Of a stretch of DNA of 64,000 nt, positions 8,677 through 17,532 are shown in pieces. The position numbers and the translations under genes are program-made. Positions within the stretch are counted from its first letter, which is position 1, and each line of letters starts with the position of its first letter. This stretch comes from an uncultured Mucispirillum sp. Its GTDB lineage: Bacteria > Chrysiogenota > Deferribacteres > Deferribacterales > Mucispirillaceae. The notes under the pieces are model-generated. The model was not told the origin of the DNA, did not search any database, and was given only the letters and a program-made list of their open reading frames with translations. Location: positions 1-64,000 of the forward strand of contig CALVEY010000011.1 of NCBI GenBank assembly GCA_944326705.1, in the 5' to 3' direction.

Positions 8677-9309
8677 TTATACACCAAATTCTTTAAGGAG
8701 TTTATCAACTAAATCTTGGTCTTGCAATATTTCTTTAGTATCTTTAAATTTATCTAAAACATCAACATCTATAACATTCTGTTTTATACCAAGTTTGATT
8801 AAAACAGATGCTAATCTTTCTTCTAATGAATTTACAACTTTTATGCTTTCATTAATCTTTGCTTTAGTAACTTCTTTAAACTCTAATGAAGATACTATAT
8901 CACAGCATATATCTTGACCTTGAATGGCACACTCCGACAGTCTGTCAAGCATACCGCCGGCACGCGCATAATCCCCTGATGTTATAAACTGCCTTACAAG
9001 CTCAAGATTTTCTTTAATATCATCAATATTAAAGTTTATCTTATCTACAAATGCCAGAACATCTTCTGATGCACTTTTAGAATCATTAATTACACCGTTA
9101 AGCACTTTTTCAAAAGCAGGCAGGTCGCTGTAAGCTCCCTCTATAGCTGATGAAACAGTCTGTAATTTTTTTAATGAATCATTAAAATACTGAGCTATAT
9201 CATACAGCTCGCTTTCAGGCTCAACAGTAACATCTACAACATCATATTTACCTTCATTAATGTTGCGTGCTATGCTCAATAATTCATTCAGGTCTTTGAA
9301 TTCGCTCAT
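8677..9309 (-). CDS. cheZ: CheZ-like CheY-phosphate regulator with altered active site
   Basis: A 210-aa, largely helical protein between cheY (1 nt upstream) and cheA. Its last 14 residues (197-210, DQDLVDKLLKEFGV) match the CheY-binding tail of CheZ, and residues 140-170 align with the CheZ helix that reaches into the CheY active site. In Escherichia coli CheZ that helix carries Asp143 and the catalytic Gln147 in D-L-T-G-Q. Here the same spacing gives Glu146-Val-Thr-Lys-Ala150, so the catalytic glutamine is missing. It may be a degenerate phosphatase, use another residue, or act as a CheY-P binding or localisation factor. The alignment is by eye, so the gene symbol is tentative. Confidence 0.7.
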   Translation of the reverse strand: MSEFKDLNELLSIARNINEGKYDVVDVTVEPESELYDIAQYFNDSLKKLQTVSSAIEGAYSDLPAFEKVLNGVINDSKSASEDVLAFVDKINFNIDDIKENLELVRQFITSGDYARAGGMLDRLSECAIQGQDICCDIVSSLEFKEVTKAKINESIKVVNSLEERLASVLIKLGIKQNVIDVDVLDKFKDTKEILQDQDLVDKLLKEFGV

Positions 9310-9310
9310 T

Positions 9311-9688
9311 TTATAAATCCAGTAATTTAAATACCTTTTCTTGTAATGTTTCAGGGGTAAAAGGTTTTACAACATAGTTGTTTACACCGCTGCGTAATGC
9401 TGTTAAAATATCTTCTTTTGCAGCTTCTGTTGTAATCATTAAAATAGGTAAATCTTTATACTCATCTTTTGCTCTAACTGCCTTAACAAAAGTAAGTCCA
9501 TCCATTTCTGGCATATTCCAGTCTGTAACAATCATATCTACTTTATTTTTAGACATAACTTCCAGAGCTTCTACACCATTTCCTGCTTCAAGAATGGTTT
9601 CAAAACCAAGCTTTTGAAGAGTATTTTTAATAATTCTTCTCATAGTAGAAGAATCATCAACTGTTATAATTGAGTGTGCGTAACCCAT
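9311..9688 (-). CDS. cheY: Chemotaxis response regulator CheY
   Basis: A 125-aa single receiver domain that carries the chemotaxis signal from CheA to the flagellar motor. The key residues are all present: the acidic pair Asp11/Asp12, the phospho-acceptor Asp56 (TDWNMPEMDG), Thr86/Thr87 and Lys108 (VVKPFTPE). There is no output domain. It is preceded by the fliM-fliN pair (59 nt) and followed directly by the cheZ-like gene. Its target is probably the N-terminal peptide of FliM encoded just upstream. Confidence 0.96.
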   Translation of the reverse strand: MGYAHSIITVDDSSTMRRIIKNTLQKLGFETILEAGNGVEALEVMSKNKVDMIVTDWNMPEMDGLTFVKAVRAKDEYKDLPILMITTEAAKEDILTALRSGVNNYVVKPFTPETLQEKVFKLLDL

Positions 9689-9747
9689 TTAAACCTCCGC
9701 AAATATAGGTTAGTATCCTTTATATTTATTCATTATTTTTAAATATG

Positions 9748-10659
9748 TCAATCTTTTAATTTCCTAATACGCTCTGCTTTGCTGACAATCTCTTTAATTC
9801 TAAAGCCAAAATAGCCGTCAACAATAACAACTTCCCCTCTTGCAATGACTTTATCATTAATCGCAAGTTCAATAGGGTCATCAGCATTTTGCTCTAATTC
9901 TACAATATTACCAGGTCCAAGTCCTAAAATATCTTTTAAAAATAATTTAGCACTGCCCATTCTAACACTTATAGGTATATCAATATCTAAAAGCAAGTCA
10001 AGATTTTTAGGAGTATTGCCGCCGCTTTCTGCAGGCTCATCATCAAATGAAATGCCAGCATTGCCAAGCAGTGCTTCAATACTGCCGTCATCTACTAAAT
10101 TGTTGTCGTCCTGACCGCCAAGTTTTGCTTCTATATTTGTATCACATACAAATCTGAAATTTAATTCAGCACCGTCAACATCACCTTTTAAGTCTATACA
10201 GTAATATTCAGAGCAGTGAAAAAGAGCTGATGATGAATTTTTTATAACATCTTCACTTTTAAATGAAAACTTGTTACTAAATGCTTCTTCAAAAGGAACA
10301 TTTAAACTGCTGAGCAGCTGAGAAGTTAACTCCTGCACTGCATCTTTAGTATCATCATCTATTTCATCTTTACTTTCGCCGTCACCTGCAAGCATAAAAT
10401 CTGCAAGTTTCGTAATATCTCTTGTTCTAAAAAGCAGCCCTGTTTCATAACCGCCGTTATCTTCTTTTGCAACAACAAGTGTTTCATTTTCATAAGCAGT
10501 AAACAGTGTGTCTGCATCACATTTTACCATCTCATCAAGAGATAAATTTACTGTTCTAGAGCTTATGGCTGATAAAGAAGATGCAAATGTAGAAACAATA
10601 AGCCCGGAAAATTTTTCTAAGCTGGGACTGTTAATAAAATTAACCGTTTCTGTCATCAT
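9748..10659 (-). CDS. fliN: Flagellar motor switch protein FliN, FliY-type
   Basis: A 303-aa protein of the motor C-ring, longer than the roughly 130 aa of enteric FliN. The last 75 residues are the SpoA/FliN domain (SVRMGSAKLFLKDILGLGPG, then VIARGEVVIVDGYFGFRI). The N-terminal 170 residues resemble a CheC/FliY-type domain, which in other bacteria can dephosphorylate CheY-P; I see D-x-x-x-E-L-T-S-Q but not the full E-x3-N catalytic pair. The gene overlaps fliM by 20 nt, and two adjacent ATGs (10659 and 10656) are possible starts. It belongs with fliM as one transcription unit. Confidence 0.93.
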   Translation of the reverse strand: MMTETVNFINSPSLEKFSGLIVSTFASSLSAISSRTVNLSLDEMVKCDADTLFTAYENETLVVAKEDNGGYETGLLFRTRDITKLADFMLAGDGESKDEIDDDTKDAVQELTSQLLSSLNVPFEEAFSNKFSFKSEDVIKNSSSALFHCSEYYCIDLKGDVDGAELNFRFVCDTNIEAKLGGQDDNNLVDDGSIEALLGNAGISFDDEPAESGGNTPKNLDLLLDIDIPISVRMGSAKLFLKDILGLGPGNIVELEQNADDPIELAINDKVIARGEVVIVDGYFGFRIKEIVSKAERIRKLKD

Positions 10660-11668
10660 CCTGCTCCGTAGTTGCTCTTGTTATCTTGATAGCTTTTTTA
10701 ATACCAAGAATACCCAAAGCTCCAAAAAATTTATGTTTATTACTAATATATATGTTTAAAGGGCGTTTAGCTTTTTTACTGAGAATAACAGTATCGTTTT
10801 CTCTTAAATTAAGTATTTCCCCTATTTTTAATTTTGTTCTGCCAAGCTCTACAATTAATGGCACATTAATATTTTCAAGCAGCTCTAATATGCGGGATTC
10901 ATATTCACCAGACCTGCCTTTTTTTGCACCAATAAGCCAGTCCTGAGAGCTGATTTTATTAAGTATAGGCTCTAAAATAAGTGCAGGCAGACAAATATTC
11001 ATCATACCAGTAGCCTCACCAAACTTAACTTCAAATACAACAAGCACTACAACTTCATTTTGTGCAACAATTTGTATTACATGCGGGCTGTTTTCACTTA
11101 ATTCTTTTTTAAGCCTAACATTTGGAATAATCTGCTTCCACACATCTTCCAAATCTTTTAAAATAAGAGTAATAATACTGTCTATAATAGTCATTTCCAA
11201 CGGCGTAAGCTCACGCACATGGAAAAGAGGAAGCCCCTGACCGCCTAAAAGCTTATCTACAATAGGGAAGATAAGTGACGGGTTAATCTCTAAAACAGCA
11301 TTACCCTGTAAAGGTATCATAGAGATAATATTAAAGCTTGTTGGGTCTGGCAGTGACATAAGGAATTCTCCATAAGTCATCTGGTCAACACCTACAAGAG
11401 AAATATCTGTAATAGTTCTTAAGAAGCTTGATAAGTTAGAGCTGAAGTTTCTGGCAAACTTATCATGCAGGTTTCTAATAGAACGCAGCTGCTCTTTTGA
11501 AACCCTGTCTGGCCTTCTAAAATCATATACAGATATTTTTTTCGGGACAAAATCGGGCGCAAAGTCATCAAAATCATCACCATCACCGCCACTTCCGCTG
11601 CCTGTTGGGTCATCTGAAACAGTTGATAACAGGGCGTCAATTTCATCCTGACTTAATATATCAGCCAT
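10640..11668 (-). CDS. fliM: Flagellar motor switch protein FliM
   Basis: FliM is the C-ring protein that binds CheY-P and sets rotation direction. The 342-aa length is typical. The N-terminal CheY-binding peptide is clear (ILSQDEIDALLS), then an acidic Gly/Asp-rich linker, the CheC-like middle domain (residues about 55-245, with LHDKFARNFSSNLS and DQMTYGEFLMSLP), and a C-terminal FliN-like domain (about 255-335). The start has AAAGGTG about 6 nt upstream. It lies 150 nt after cheB, and that gap holds a small hairpin and possibly a promoter. Confidence 0.97.
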   Translation of the reverse strand: MADILSQDEIDALLSTVSDDPTGSGSGGDGDDFDDFAPDFVPKKISVYDFRRPDRVSKEQLRSIRNLHDKFARNFSSNLSSFLRTITDISLVGVDQMTYGEFLMSLPDPTSFNIISMIPLQGNAVLEINPSLIFPIVDKLLGGQGLPLFHVRELTPLEMTIIDSIITLILKDLEDVWKQIIPNVRLKKELSENSPHVIQIVAQNEVVVLVVFEVKFGEATGMMNICLPALILEPILNKISSQDWLIGAKKGRSGEYESRILELLENINVPLIVELGRTKLKIGEILNLRENDTVILSKKAKRPLNIYISNKHKFFGALGILGIKKAIKITRATTEQDDDRNG

Positions 11669-11688
11669 TAATCACCTTTATATATGTA

Positions 11689-11708
11689 CTAATTTACTTC
11701 TAAATTAG
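11689..11708 (-). promoter_or_regulatory. Inverted repeat in the fliM leader
   Basis: A perfect 8-bp inverted repeat (11689-11696 with 11701-11708, 4-nt loop) lies 20 nt upstream of the fliM start. It has no following T run for the minus strand, so it looks more like an operator or leader hairpin than a terminator. A weak sigma70-like pair (TTGTAA and TCTAAT, 16 nt apart) lies just upstream. Confidence 0.4.
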
Positions 11709-11818
11709 ATACTAGTGTCATTATATTACAATTATTTTATGCTAATAGTCAATTAAATATTTTATTTAGCAGTTTTATTTAACCTTATTAACAAATTTAT
11801 TTTGCTTTATTAATAAAC

Positions 11819-12958
11819 TTATTTAACATGATAAGCTATTCTTGCAGCTATTTCATCAAGTGGAACAATTTCATCTGCAATACCAGCTTCGACAACTGCC
11901 CGCGGCATACCATACACTATACATGATGGTTCATTCTGAGCTATAATTGTGCCGCCCATTCTTTTAAGGTTAGTTAAACCTTTGCAGCCGTCACTTCCCA
12001 TACCAGTCATAATTACGCCTAAACATTCTTTGCCGTATAATTCTGCAATAGAGTCAACCATTACATCAACACCAGGAATATTAAACACATTACTTGGCTC
12101 TGTTGAAAGCTCTGTATATACAGAAGGACCTACTTTTTTAAATTTTAAGTGATAGCCGCCTTTTGCAATGTATACTACATTTGGCTCTAATTTTTCTTTA
12201 CCTTGAGCTTCTACAACTTCTACTTTAGATAAAGTATTAAGTCTTGAAGCAAGTGACTGTGTAAAGTTTGGCGGCATGTGCTGAGTAACTACAACAGGCA
12301 CTCCTAAATCAGCAGGAAGTAATGGGATTACTCTCTGCAGTGACTGCGGGCCGCCAGTTGATGTACCTAATGCAACAACTCTTTTTATACCTGTTTTATT
12401 AATAACAACTCTTTTTGAGCCGTCAGTATTTCCTCCTTGTGCACCATGAGCAAATGGAGTAGAAACATGTGGAGCCTGAGTAGCAAATGTTCCAGATAAT
12501 TTATATGATGGAACCTGCTGAGACTGAGAAGGAGCAGAGTGAGTTAAAAGTCTAACAATGCTTTTATTTTTTGCGAATTTTCTGATTTTATCTTTCAACC
12601 CTCTTTCAATATCTGCGCCGCCAAATGACTGAGAATCTTTTGTCATAAAATCAACAGCACCTAAATCTAATGCTTTTAAAGTAGCATCTGCGCCCTCTTT
12701 TGTAAGTGAGCTTACCATGATTACAGGTGTTGGATTTTTTTTCATAATTAATTCTAAGGCTGTGATACCATCCATTGTAGGCATCTCTATATCCATGGTG
12801 ATAACATCTGGGTGAAACTGTTCTGCCATTTCCACACCTTCTTTACCATTTTTAGCAAGACCTACTATCTCAATATCTGGTTCTCCGGAAAGTAAAGATT
12901 CCAGTGCTTTTCTCATAAAAATAGAATCATCTACAATTAAGACTTTTATTTTATTCAT
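11819..12958 (-). CDS. cheB: Chemotaxis response regulator protein-glutamate methylesterase CheB
   Basis: CheB removes methyl groups from receptor glutamates (and deamidates glutamines) once CheA phosphorylates it. The 379-aa protein has a receiver domain (1-125, phospho-acceptor Asp56), a Ser/Gln/His-rich linker (about 138-185) and the methylesterase domain. The catalytic triad is visible: Ser200 in GTSTGGPQSL, His227 in QHMPPNFTQSLA and Asp323 in MTGMGSDG. Its start overlaps the fliA stop by 8 nt, so the two are probably co-translated. It is the last gene of the flhF-flhG-fliA-cheB run. Confidence 0.97.
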   Translation of the reverse strand: MNKIKVLIVDDSIFMRKALESLLSGEPDIEIVGLAKNGKEGVEMAEQFHPDVITMDIEMPTMDGITALELIMKKNPTPVIMVSSLTKEGADATLKALDLGAVDFMTKDSQSFGGADIERGLKDKIRKFAKNKSIVRLLTHSAPSQSQQVPSYKLSGTFATQAPHVSTPFAHGAQGGNTDGSKRVVINKTGIKRVVALGTSTGGPQSLQRVIPLLPADLGVPVVVTQHMPPNFTQSLASRLNTLSKVEVVEAQGKEKLEPNVVYIAKGGYHLKFKKVGPSVYTELSTEPSNVFNIPGVDVMVDSIAELYGKECLGVIMTGMGSDGCKGLTNLKRMGGTIIAQNEPSCIVYGMPRAVVEAGIADEIVPLDEIAARIAYHVK

Positions 12959-13664
12959 AAATATCTTTTAGCCTCCTTTTTAACTTCTGCATAGCTGATG
13001 TATGAATCTGTGATACTCTTGATTCTGTAATATCTAAAACTTCTGCAACCTCTTTCATAGTAAGCTCTTCATAATAATAAAGTGTTACTACCTGACGTTC
13101 TTTTTCAGAAAGTTTGTCTATTTCTTCTGCCATTCTTTCTGTAAGATTAGTTTTCATAACTTCATCTTCTGGAGTTAATCCTGTACTTCTTACAAAATCT
13201 ACAAGGCTTGTATCGTCCCCATCACCAACAGTTTCATCTAATGATAACATTTTTTCATTTTCTTGTAAACCCATAAGACGATAAATATCTTCTTCATTGT
13301 ATTCTGTATTGTCTATTATTTCCTGAACTGTTGGTTTTCGTCCAAGCTTGCCAGAAAGCTCATTAACAGCTGCATCAAGAGCTTTTAATCTTGTTCTAAC
13401 ATTTCTAGGCAGAAAATCAAGATTGCGTAAAGAATCTAATATAGCACCTTTTATACGCCTTTCTGCATAAGTGCTGAAACTAACATTACGGCTTTTATCA
13501 AACCTGTCCATTGATTCAATTAAACCAATAGATGCTGCAGAAAAAAGGTCATCAACATCAACACTGTCTGGCAGTGTGCCTTTAAGTCTGATTGTCCATG
13601 ACTTTATCTTAGGCAGAAATTCTGCTACAATATTCTGCTTTTCTTCTTCACTAAATTTTTCCAC
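12951..13664 (-). CDS. fliA: RNA polymerase sigma factor FliA (sigma-28)
   Basis: A 237-aa sigma70-family factor that directs transcription of late flagellar genes. Region 2 is seen in DLFSAASIGLIESMDRFD and FSTYAERRIKGAILDSLR; region 3 in the R-x-V-R-x-R-L-K-A-L segment; region 4 in LSEKERQVVTLYYYEELTMKEVAEVLDITESRVSQ (given here only as its landmark residues, about 185-220). The length and the flhF-flhG-fliA-cheB gene order fit FliA rather than a general stress sigma factor. I found no clear sigma-28 promoter in the intergenic regions of this window. Confidence 0.95.
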   Translation of the reverse strand: MEKFSEEEKQNIVAEFLPKIKSWTIRLKGTLPDSVDVDDLFSAASIGLIESMDRFDKSRNVSFSTYAERRIKGAILDSLRNLDFLPRNVRTRLKALDAAVNELSGKLGRKPTVQEIIDNTEYNEEDIYRLMGLQENEKMLSLDETVGDGDDTSLVDFVRSTGLTPEDEVMKTNLTERMAEEIDKLSEKERQVVTLYYYEELTMKEVAEVLDITESRVSQIHTSAMQKLKRRLKDIYE

Positions 13665-13679
13665 CTACTGCTCCCTGAA

Positions 13680-13886
13680 TTAAAGGATTTTCCAATAGTT
13701 TTTAAGTATTCTTGCAAGACTGTTTGTTAATACTTTTACAACATAGTATACTATAAAAAATAAAACAATATCTCTTGCAAAATATGTAACTTTTAAGTCT
13801 GGCACCAATAGTATTTTAAATAAAAAAGATGCCATCATAACAATAGATGCGATTAATATAGGATAATATTTAAGAGATGTAATCAT
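13680..13886 (-). CDS. Small two-helix membrane protein between flhG and fliA
   Basis: A 68-aa hypothetical protein with two predicted membrane helices (about 7-27 and 40-58) and a basic C-terminal tail. It begins with an ATGA overlap on the flhG stop and ends 15 nt before fliA, so it is embedded in the flagellar operon. A short gene often sits at this point in flagellar operons, but I cannot assign a family. It may be a membrane partner of FlhG or simply operon-specific (inference). Confidence 0.7.
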   Translation of the reverse strand: MITSLKYYPILIASIVMMASFLFKILLVPDLKVTYFARDIVLFFIVYYVVKVLTNSLARILKNYWKIL

Positions 13887-14740
13887 TTAAATACTCCTTT
13901 AAATAAATCATATACATTGGCACTTTTTTGTTTTTCTACAGGCGCTCCAATAAAGCGTCTTGCACAGTCTTGTATATCTCTTGAAAATGCTGTTTTCGGG
14001 TCTAATATACTTACAGGTTTTTGAGCCCTGATAGCTTTACGCACATTTTTATCATCACGAAGATGACCTAAAAGTCGTAAATCCATATTTAAAAATTTAG
14101 ATGCAACATTTTTAAGGCTTGCAAATACATTATCAGAGTTTTGTATATCATCTACCCTGTTAAAAACAACATTAACAAGTTTAATATCATAAGTCTGTTT
14201 GATTACTTTCATAAAGGCGTAAGCATCAGTTATAGCAGTAGGCTCTGGCTGAGTTACAACAATTATTGTATCTGAAATTGAGCTGAATCTGACAACAGAA
14301 TCAGAAATACCTGCACCAGTATCAAATATAATAAAATCATATCTGTCATCAAGAGTAATGAAAATATTAAATATTTTATCAAAATCTTCATCAGATAAAT
14401 GAGCAAGCTCCATAAAACCGCTTGATGCAGGAAAAACATCAAAGCCGTAAATATCTTTTTTCAAAATATCATCAATAGTTGCTCTGCCCTCTAAATATTT
14501 TTTTATTGTAGCAGTCACTGATAAAGACAACATAATATCCACATTGGCAAGACCTAAGTCTGCATCAAATACTAAAACTTTCTTGCCAAGATTTGCCAGC
14601 TGGCACGCAAAGTTAACTGTAAAGTTAGTTTTACCAACGCCACCTTTTCCACTGGATACAGAAATATAATGGCTGTTTCTGTTAGCTTCCCATGCTCTTC
14701 TTCTTAAAGTAAATGCCTGATCTGTCATTTGTCGCTCCAT
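13883..14740 (-). CDS. flhG: MinD-like ATPase FlhG (YlxH), flagellar number regulator
   Basis: A 285-aa P-loop ATPase of the MinD/ParA family that limits flagellar number and stimulates the FlhF GTPase. The deviant Walker A motif is GKGGVGKTN (from residue 31), and VFDADLGLANVD follows. The N-terminus carries DQAFTLR at 7-13, the D-Q-A-x-x-L-R element that activates FlhF in characterised homologues. The gene overlaps the flhF stop by 16 nt, which supports this start. The C-terminal amphipathic stretch may bind membrane. Confidence 0.96.
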   Translation of the reverse strand: MERQMTDQAFTLRRRAWEANRNSHYISVSSGKGGVGKTNFTVNFACQLANLGKKVLVFDADLGLANVDIMLSLSVTATIKKYLEGRATIDDILKKDIYGFDVFPASSGFMELAHLSDEDFDKIFNIFITLDDRYDFIIFDTGAGISDSVVRFSSISDTIIVVTQPEPTAITDAYAFMKVIKQTYDIKLVNVVFNRVDDIQNSDNVFASLKNVASKFLNMDLRLLGHLRDDKNVRKAIRAQKPVSILDPKTAFSRDIQDCARRFIGAPVEKQKSANVYDLFKGVFK

Positions 14741-16323
14741 AAAGTAGGTATTTCCTGTAACATTCTCTTAGCAATTTTCTTGCCATCTGGTATTTCCATA
14801 TCATCAGGTACATTCTGCCCTGTTGTAACAAGTAAAAGCGGCAGCTTCTTTTTTACAGGAATATTTATAAGCGGTCCAAAATATTTCGTTTCGTCCAGCT
14901 TTGTAAAAATAAGATAATCTGGCTCTAAAACCTCATATCTTTCAAATGTATCATAAAGCTCCATATGGTTTGATGCCATAGAAAGCACTAATGCAGTAGT
15001 TATACGGGAATCAACCTTAAAAAAATCTCTGATACCTGCAATCTGGCTTGTATCAAACTGGCCGCGTCCCATAGAATCTATTAACACACAGTCATATTTA
15101 TCTTTTACCTTAGTAACAACACGCAGAAGCTCTTCAGGACTTGTGGCTACATAAAGCGGCAGATTAACTATTTCTGCATAAGTTTTTAACTGTTCAACAG
15201 CGCCTATTCTAAAATTATCAACAGTAATAAGGCATACTTTTTTGCCATATTTTAATGTCATAGTTGCTGCGATTTTTGCAATAGTAGTAGTTTTGCCAAC
15301 ACCTGTAGGTCCTGCAAGAGCTACTACTTTATTCATCATAACATCATAGTAGCTTTTTTCTACAGGTATAAGCTCTGCAAGTTTATCTATTGCTATACTT
15401 TTTATCTGGGCAGATGTTGCTTCCTTGCCCTCTATTCTTGATTCTATATCTTTTAACAGCCTGTAAGATATTATATCATCTACACCATTTTTAAGAAACA
15501 GTGCATGGTAGTCTTTTAATTTTGCAGGCAAATCTATAACTATATTATCGGATATATTGCTCTGCATATTAGCAAGCTGTTTTTTAATATCTCCGATATC
15601 TTCAAGTAAATCAGTAAATTTATCAAGCCCTACAGCTTTAATTACCGCAGCCATTCTTTCTGCATTTAATTCTGCCTGAGTTTTAGCCTGCTCCTGCTGT
15701 TTTTTTATATCCTGCTCATCATCTTCATACTTATGATGCTTTGTATGCTTTTTAGGTGCAGGTGCTTTATACTCTTCTTCCTCTTCAACAGGCGGCATAT
15801 ATGCTGCAGGTATATCATCTTCTATAACCTGCCTTTTTCTAACAGGCGGCGCATAAAATGATTCATCATCTGTAATACCTGCTTCTGCCATTGCTTCTGC
15901 TAAATAATCATCATGCATATCATAAGTGTTTTTATACTTCTGATGTGCATAAGGACCATAAGATGCACTTGCTGCTGACGGCTGTTTTTTTACAGGCTGC
16001 ACTGGTACCTGCTGCTGTTCTGTATATACAGGGCGTTTAACTGGCTGTTTTTTAACTGTTTTAGTAGTGTATGCTGATGGATAGCTTTCATAACCATACC
16101 CACTGCCGCTGCTGCTTTGTGCTGATGGTCTCTGCTTATTAAGGGGAATACCATCATACTCTACTGCTGCAGTAACCTCTAAAACAGGGCGGGCAAATAG
16201 TCCAAAATTATTGCTTTTCATTACCTTGCGTGTAGATAAAATAACAGCATCAGGACCTAAATCCTCTTTTATCATACGCAGTGCTTCTTTCATATCTGAT
16301 ACTTCATATTTTTTTATCTTCAT
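14725..16323 (-). CDS. flhF: Flagellar biosynthesis GTPase FlhF
   Basis: An SRP-type GTPase that marks the site of flagellar assembly. The 532-aa protein has the FlhF N-terminal B domain (1-60), a long low-complexity Gln/Pro/Lys/Glu insert (about 65-215), an N domain, and an SRP54-type G domain (from about 330). G1 is GPTGVGKTTT at 338-347 and G4 is TKLDE at 474-478. The G3 motif reads Asp-Ser-Met-Gly-Arg (416-420) instead of the usual Asp-Thr-Ala-Gly-Arg. The insert is unusually long. It is the first gene of the minus-strand flagellar run; a 181-nt AT-rich gap separates it from rarD. Confidence 0.95.
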   Translation of the reverse strand: MKIKKYEVSDMKEALRMIKEDLGPDAVILSTRKVMKSNNFGLFARPVLEVTAAVEYDGIPLNKQRPSAQSSSGSGYGYESYPSAYTTKTVKKQPVKRPVYTEQQQVPVQPVKKQPSAASASYGPYAHQKYKNTYDMHDDYLAEAMAEAGITDDESFYAPPVRKRQVIEDDIPAAYMPPVEEEEEYKAPAPKKHTKHHKYEDDEQDIKKQQEQAKTQAELNAERMAAVIKAVGLDKFTDLLEDIGDIKKQLANMQSNISDNIVIDLPAKLKDYHALFLKNGVDDIISYRLLKDIESRIEGKEATSAQIKSIAIDKLAELIPVEKSYYDVMMNKVVALAGPTGVGKTTTIAKIAATMTLKYGKKVCLITVDNFRIGAVEQLKTYAEIVNLPLYVATSPEELLRVVTKVKDKYDCVLIDSMGRGQFDTSQIAGIRDFFKVDSRITTALVLSMASNHMELYDTFERYEVLEPDYLIFTKLDETKYFGPLINIPVKKKLPLLLVTTGQNVPDDMEIPDGKKIAKRMLQEIPTLWSDK

Positions 16324-16504
16324 ATAAAGATAAAGCTCCTTTTTAGGATGCTTCCGCCCCTTTTATACAATACTTCAACATATAGTATAGATTAATATAT
16401 TAAGAAATGCAACAGTTAGAAATGATTTTTATAAAATTTCTTTCCTGAAAATCACTTGCACTTTAATCATAAATACAATAAGCATTTAAAGGTTATTTAT
16501 AAAA

Positions 16505-17404
16505 TCAGCCTTTATGTGTATTTTTTTTAGATTTTTTAAGCTGTATTATACCATCAGTAGAATAAATAATAAGACCTGCCCATATTAATATAAATGTAAG
16601 AAGCATATTTGCACTGAAATATTCATGATACACAAATACGCCCAGTAAAAAACCTATTGTTGGTGTAATATACTGCAGAATACCAAGAGTGCTTAAATGC
16701 AGAATTTTTGCACTGTATGAAAAGCCAAGAAGTGGAAGAGTTGTTACAACACCACCGCATACAAGCAGAAATGTAATAAATGAATCACCCCTTAAAACTG
16801 CACTTTCCCCAGTGGATATAAGATATAATACATAAATTACAGAAGGCACTGATATAATTAGTGTTTCTACAAAAAGCCCTGTAATAGCACTTGCAGGCAC
16901 AAGCTTTTTAATAATGCCGTATGTGCAGAAAGTAACCGCAAAAAATAATGCGATATATGGCACTTTACCATATATTATAATCATATATATAACGCCAGAA
17001 AATGCTAAAAGAACTGATAATTTTTGATATTTATTTAATGCAACCTTAAATATAACAGCTGATGCTGCCACATTTAAAAGTGGTGTAATATAGTTACCCA
17101 TACTGCTTTCTAATATTTTATCATGAGCAACTGCCCATATAAAAAGCCCCCAGTTACAGGCAATTAATATACTTGATAATATTAATGGCAGTATATTTTT
17201 AGGATTTTTTAATATGCGTATTACTTCCCCTGCCTTTTTAGTAACAAGCACTAATACAGCAGTTAAAACTAAACTCCATACAGCACGGTGAGCCACCACT
17301 TCTAAAGGATTAACACTTGAGAGCTGGTGCCAGTATATAACTAATGCACCCCATATTACAAATGAGAAAAAAGCTACTATAAATGCAAATGTTTTTTTAT
17401 CCAT
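16505..17404 (-). CDS. rarD: RarD-like EamA-family permease
   Basis: A 299-aa inner-membrane protein with about ten hydrophobic helices, matching the EamA/DMT transporter family and its RarD branch. The N-terminus (FVIWGALVIYWHQLSSVNPLE region, then VAHRAVWSL) and the C-terminal LGILQYITPTIGFLLGVF segment are typical of RarD. The cargo of this branch is generally unknown. It stands alone on the minus strand, with AT-rich gaps on both sides and a Lys-rich C-terminal tail. Confidence 0.88.
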   Translation of the reverse strand: MDKKTFAFIVAFFSFVIWGALVIYWHQLSSVNPLEVVAHRAVWSLVLTAVLVLVTKKAGEVIRILKNPKNILPLILSSILIACNWGLFIWAVAHDKILESSMGNYITPLLNVAASAVIFKVALNKYQKLSVLLAFSGVIYMIIIYGKVPYIALFFAVTFCTYGIIKKLVPASAITGLFVETLIISVPSVIYVLYLISTGESAVLRGDSFITFLLVCGGVVTTLPLLGFSYSAKILHLSTLGILQYITPTIGFLLGVFVYHEYFSANMLLTFILIWAGLIIYSTDGIIQLKKSKKNTHKG

Positions 17405-17532
17405 AAAAATATATAACCTGTTTAAAACTTAATAATATCAACTTTTGAATATTATTATAACTATTTATTATATTTAGCAAGTGTTTTATGGTGGCACCAA
17501 TAGTTTTATTGATTATTTTAAAACTGGTATAT

